A DNA stretch of 64,000 bases from Desulfatibacillum aliphaticivorans DSM 15576. Lineage in GTDB: Bacteria; Desulfobacterota; Desulfobacteria; Desulfobacterales; Desulfatibacillaceae. The DNA lies in NCBI RefSeq assembly GCF_000429905.1, contig NZ_AUCT01000017.1, positions 1-64,000 of the forward strand, written 5' to 3'. Shown here one piece after another: positions 62,678 to 64,000 of this stretch. The position numbers and the translations under genes were made by a program. Every line of letters begins with the position of its first letter. Within the stretch, counting starts at the first letter, position 1. The notes under the pieces are model-generated. The model was not told where the DNA came from and searched no databases. It worked only from the letters and a program-made list of their open reading frames with translations.

Positions 62678-63089
62678 GGCTGCCTTCCCTCCGGCGGCTG
62701 TCATTCCAAGCCTTCCAGCCACCCACGCGAACAGCCCAATACATCAGTCGGCGTTTCCATGCCGGAACACCGAGCTTGGTCATCAGGTCGAGAAATATGC
62801 GGTCGGCTTCAACTCGGGTCACCAGTCCGGTGTGATAGAGAAAGTCATGCACAACGGCAGCCGGAGAATAGCGTCCCCATGGCGGCACAATTCGCCAGAA
62901 CAGACGCGGTACAGATGCAAAATCCGTTTCAAATCCGGCAGGCACGGTAATGGTTCGGCTGTCAGAGATCCTGACCTTGTAGTCTTTGATCAGACGGGCA
63001 CTGCGGCCATTGGGCAGCAGTTCAAACTGCAAAGGCCCGTTCAGTCCGATTCCCGAGCCGACGGTGACGGTCTTTTGAAACTCAGTCAT
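62670..63089 (-). CDS. DUF1353 domain tail-associated protein
   Basis: A 139-residue protein with the DUF1353 signature VPAGFETDFASVPRLFW and YSPAAVVHDFLYHTGLV. DUF1353 proteins occur in phage lysis or tail clusters; the motif resembles an enzyme active site but the reaction is unknown. The ATG at 63089 has GAGGTGG upstream and overlaps the peptidase gene by 8 bases. Confidence 0.8.
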   Translation of the reverse strand: MTEFQKTVTVGSGIGLNGPLQFELLPNGRSARLIKDYKVRISDSRTITVPAGFETDFASVPRLFWRIVPPWGRYSPAAVVHDFLYHTGLVTRVEADRIFLDLMTKLGVPAWKRRLMYWAVRVGGWKAWNDSRRREGSHA

Positions 63090-63459
63090 TACGCCACCTC
63101 GCTTTCCCGGTTGTCCGGACATCGAGATGGACCCATGAAGGATAGATTCCGATGCCGCCTTGTTGAAAAGCCGGAATGGTTTCCGCTGCACGAGCCAGGT
63201 CTTCGGCTGTCAGTCCATCCGAGCAGTCGACATCGGCAGCCATTCCCAAGGTGTGAAAACTCTGAGCGGCTCCGCCAACAGATTCATTATGGTGATTACA
63301 TCGAAAGCCGCTGGTGATGCTCAGCGGCAGGCTTACTTGATCGCGCAGAGCCTGAAGCGCCGAAATCAGTTCAGGCTGTATCGGAGCCGAATGCCCGCAG
63401 CAGTTGGTTCCCTTGCAGGCAAATTCGGACCGGCTGAAATTTTTACTCAGATCTCCCAT
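63082..63459 (-). CDS. M15-family peptidase (endolysin-like)
   Basis: A 125-residue peptidase of the D-Ala-D-Ala carboxypeptidase/M15 type. Zinc-binding and catalytic parts: ITSGFRC, SFHTLGMAADVDC (SxHxxGxAxD) and YPSWVHLD. It would cut peptidoglycan stem peptides. A start after TAGGAGG. In a tail cluster it could be a lysin or a wall-piercing enzyme of the spike. Confidence 0.85.
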   Translation of the reverse strand: MGDLSKNFSRSEFACKGTNCCGHSAPIQPELISALQALRDQVSLPLSITSGFRCNHHNESVGGAAQSFHTLGMAADVDCSDGLTAEDLARAAETIPAFQQGGIGIYPSWVHLDVRTTGKARWRND

Positions 63460-63467
63460 GGTTCCTC

Positions 63468-64000
63468 CTAAGAAACAGCACCGGAATCCGCATTGATGGT
63501 CACCATGGCCGGTGGCTCATTCTGCGGGGTTGCCGGTGCTTCTTTATCGTTTGGTTTTCCCTTGGCCTGGGCGGACTTGTCTCCTGCACCTTTGCCAAGG
63601 GCGTTCTTTTTTAGTTTGATTTCACAGGAATAGCCGGATGAACCGATGCTGTGGCGAACCGAGTGGCAGTAGTAAATGCCGGAAAACTTCCGGCCCACGC
63701 CTTTCACTTCGAGGTTCTTTTTGGCCCGCAGTGAGGGAATGCCGATGGTAGCGGCGGTGGCCTCCACCTGTTTGAGTTCGGCCTCTCTGAATTTGCCTTC
63801 GGCTGTATCCTGAGCAGGCTCCTGTGCCGGTTCTTCATGAAAGGCTTCGGAACGTTCATAGGCTGGAACGACCTGTCCGGTCTCCTGTTCTTTGAAACTG
63901 CCTTCACCCGTGTTGCCATCCACCAAATAGGTCTGCTTGCCGAGCGAGGTCCGTTCGGGAGTTGTGGCATTGTTGGCTTTATGTTCCACCACATCCTTTT
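63468..64000 (-). CDS. phage late control gpD-like hub protein (partial, C-terminal)
   Basis: The C-terminal ~178 residues of a gpD-type baseplate hub protein; the reading frame stays open to the window edge, so the start lies outside. Visible features: a QTYLVDGNTGEG... charged linker, ATAATIGIPSLRAKKNLEVKGVG, and SGIYYCHSVRHSIGSSGYSCEI, the end of the hub domain with a C-terminal Lys/Ala-rich tail. Located ahead of the peptidase and spike genes. Confidence 0.75.
   Translation of the reverse strand, partial: KDVVEHKANNATTPERTSLGKQTYLVDGNTGEGSFKEQETGQVVPAYERSEAFHEEPAQEPAQDTAEGKFREAELKQVEATAATIGIPSLRAKKNLEVKGVGRKFSGIYYCHSVRHSIGSSGYSCEIKLKKNALGKGAGDKSAQAKGKPNDKEAPATPQNEPPAMVTINADSGAVS

Overview
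The window looks like part of a chromosome from a Desulfobacterota (deltaproteobacterial, sulfate-reducer-like) bacterium. This is inferred from gene style only: sigma-54 activators, a CoA-ligase remnant, a ferredoxin-like protein and a saccharopine-dehydrogenase-like protein. No rRNA or tRNA gene fixes the taxon. By eye, the core genes (1-7.4 kb) and the phage-tail genes (48.7-64 kb) are GC-richer than the accessory block between them.

Layout: (1) 1-7.5 kb, core metabolism: a decayed acyl-CoA synthetase, a hotdog thioesterase with a sigma-54-type promoter, a GAF/sigma-54 activator, a 4Fe-4S protein, a saccharopine-dehydrogenase-family enzyme and an FGGY kinase closed by a good terminator. 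(2) 7.5-13.6 kb, a cassette of Fic protein, frameshifted fused restriction/methylation enzyme, XRE regulator and a small ORF, bracketed by two 175-bp direct repeats (about 91% identical, the last ~67 bp identical) that end in a tmRNA/tRNA T-arm-like sequence. (3) 13.6-37.0 kb, one leftward operon of tightly overlapping genes: staphylococcal-nuclease-like protein, two TerY-like vWA proteins, a WXG100-like protein, a coiled-coil nuclease, two small helical proteins, an EccC/FtsK-like ATPase, an orphan CARF-PD-(D/E)XK nuclease, a vWA/PP2C/kinase triad, an Upf1-like helicase, a winged-helix protein, a coiled-coil McrB-like AAA+ protein, a DUF2357-like protein with an Hsp70/actin-like segment, and a standalone copy of that protein's C-terminus. 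(4) 37.1-48.4 kb, a second leftward operon: small HTH protein, SNF2 helicase, adenine methyltransferase, Res-like helicase and a CARF (RtcR-like) sigma-54 activator. (5) 48.6-64 kb, a leftward contractile-tail/baseplate cluster running off the right edge.

The main discovery candidate is region 3 with its regulator. A canonical -24/-12 promoter (TGGCAC-N5-TTGCT) and two inverted repeats lie in the short gap between the CARF-sigma-54 activator and the operon. The activator and the operon's CARF nuclease carry a similar N-terminal RtcR-like sensor. I infer an inducible defence or stress operon in which one RNA- or nucleotide-type ligand would both switch on transcription and activate a nuclease, with a kinase/phosphatase/vWA switch, a T7SS-like ATPase/WXG100/nuclease trio and a McrBC-like DNA-processing arm. 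TerY-P triads next to DNA-processing genes have been proposed by comparative genomics of Ter systems. The CARF-regulator, CARF-nuclease and WXG100/EccC combination seen here is what looks new. No ligand-synthesising cyclase, Cas10 or CRISPR array is visible in the window.
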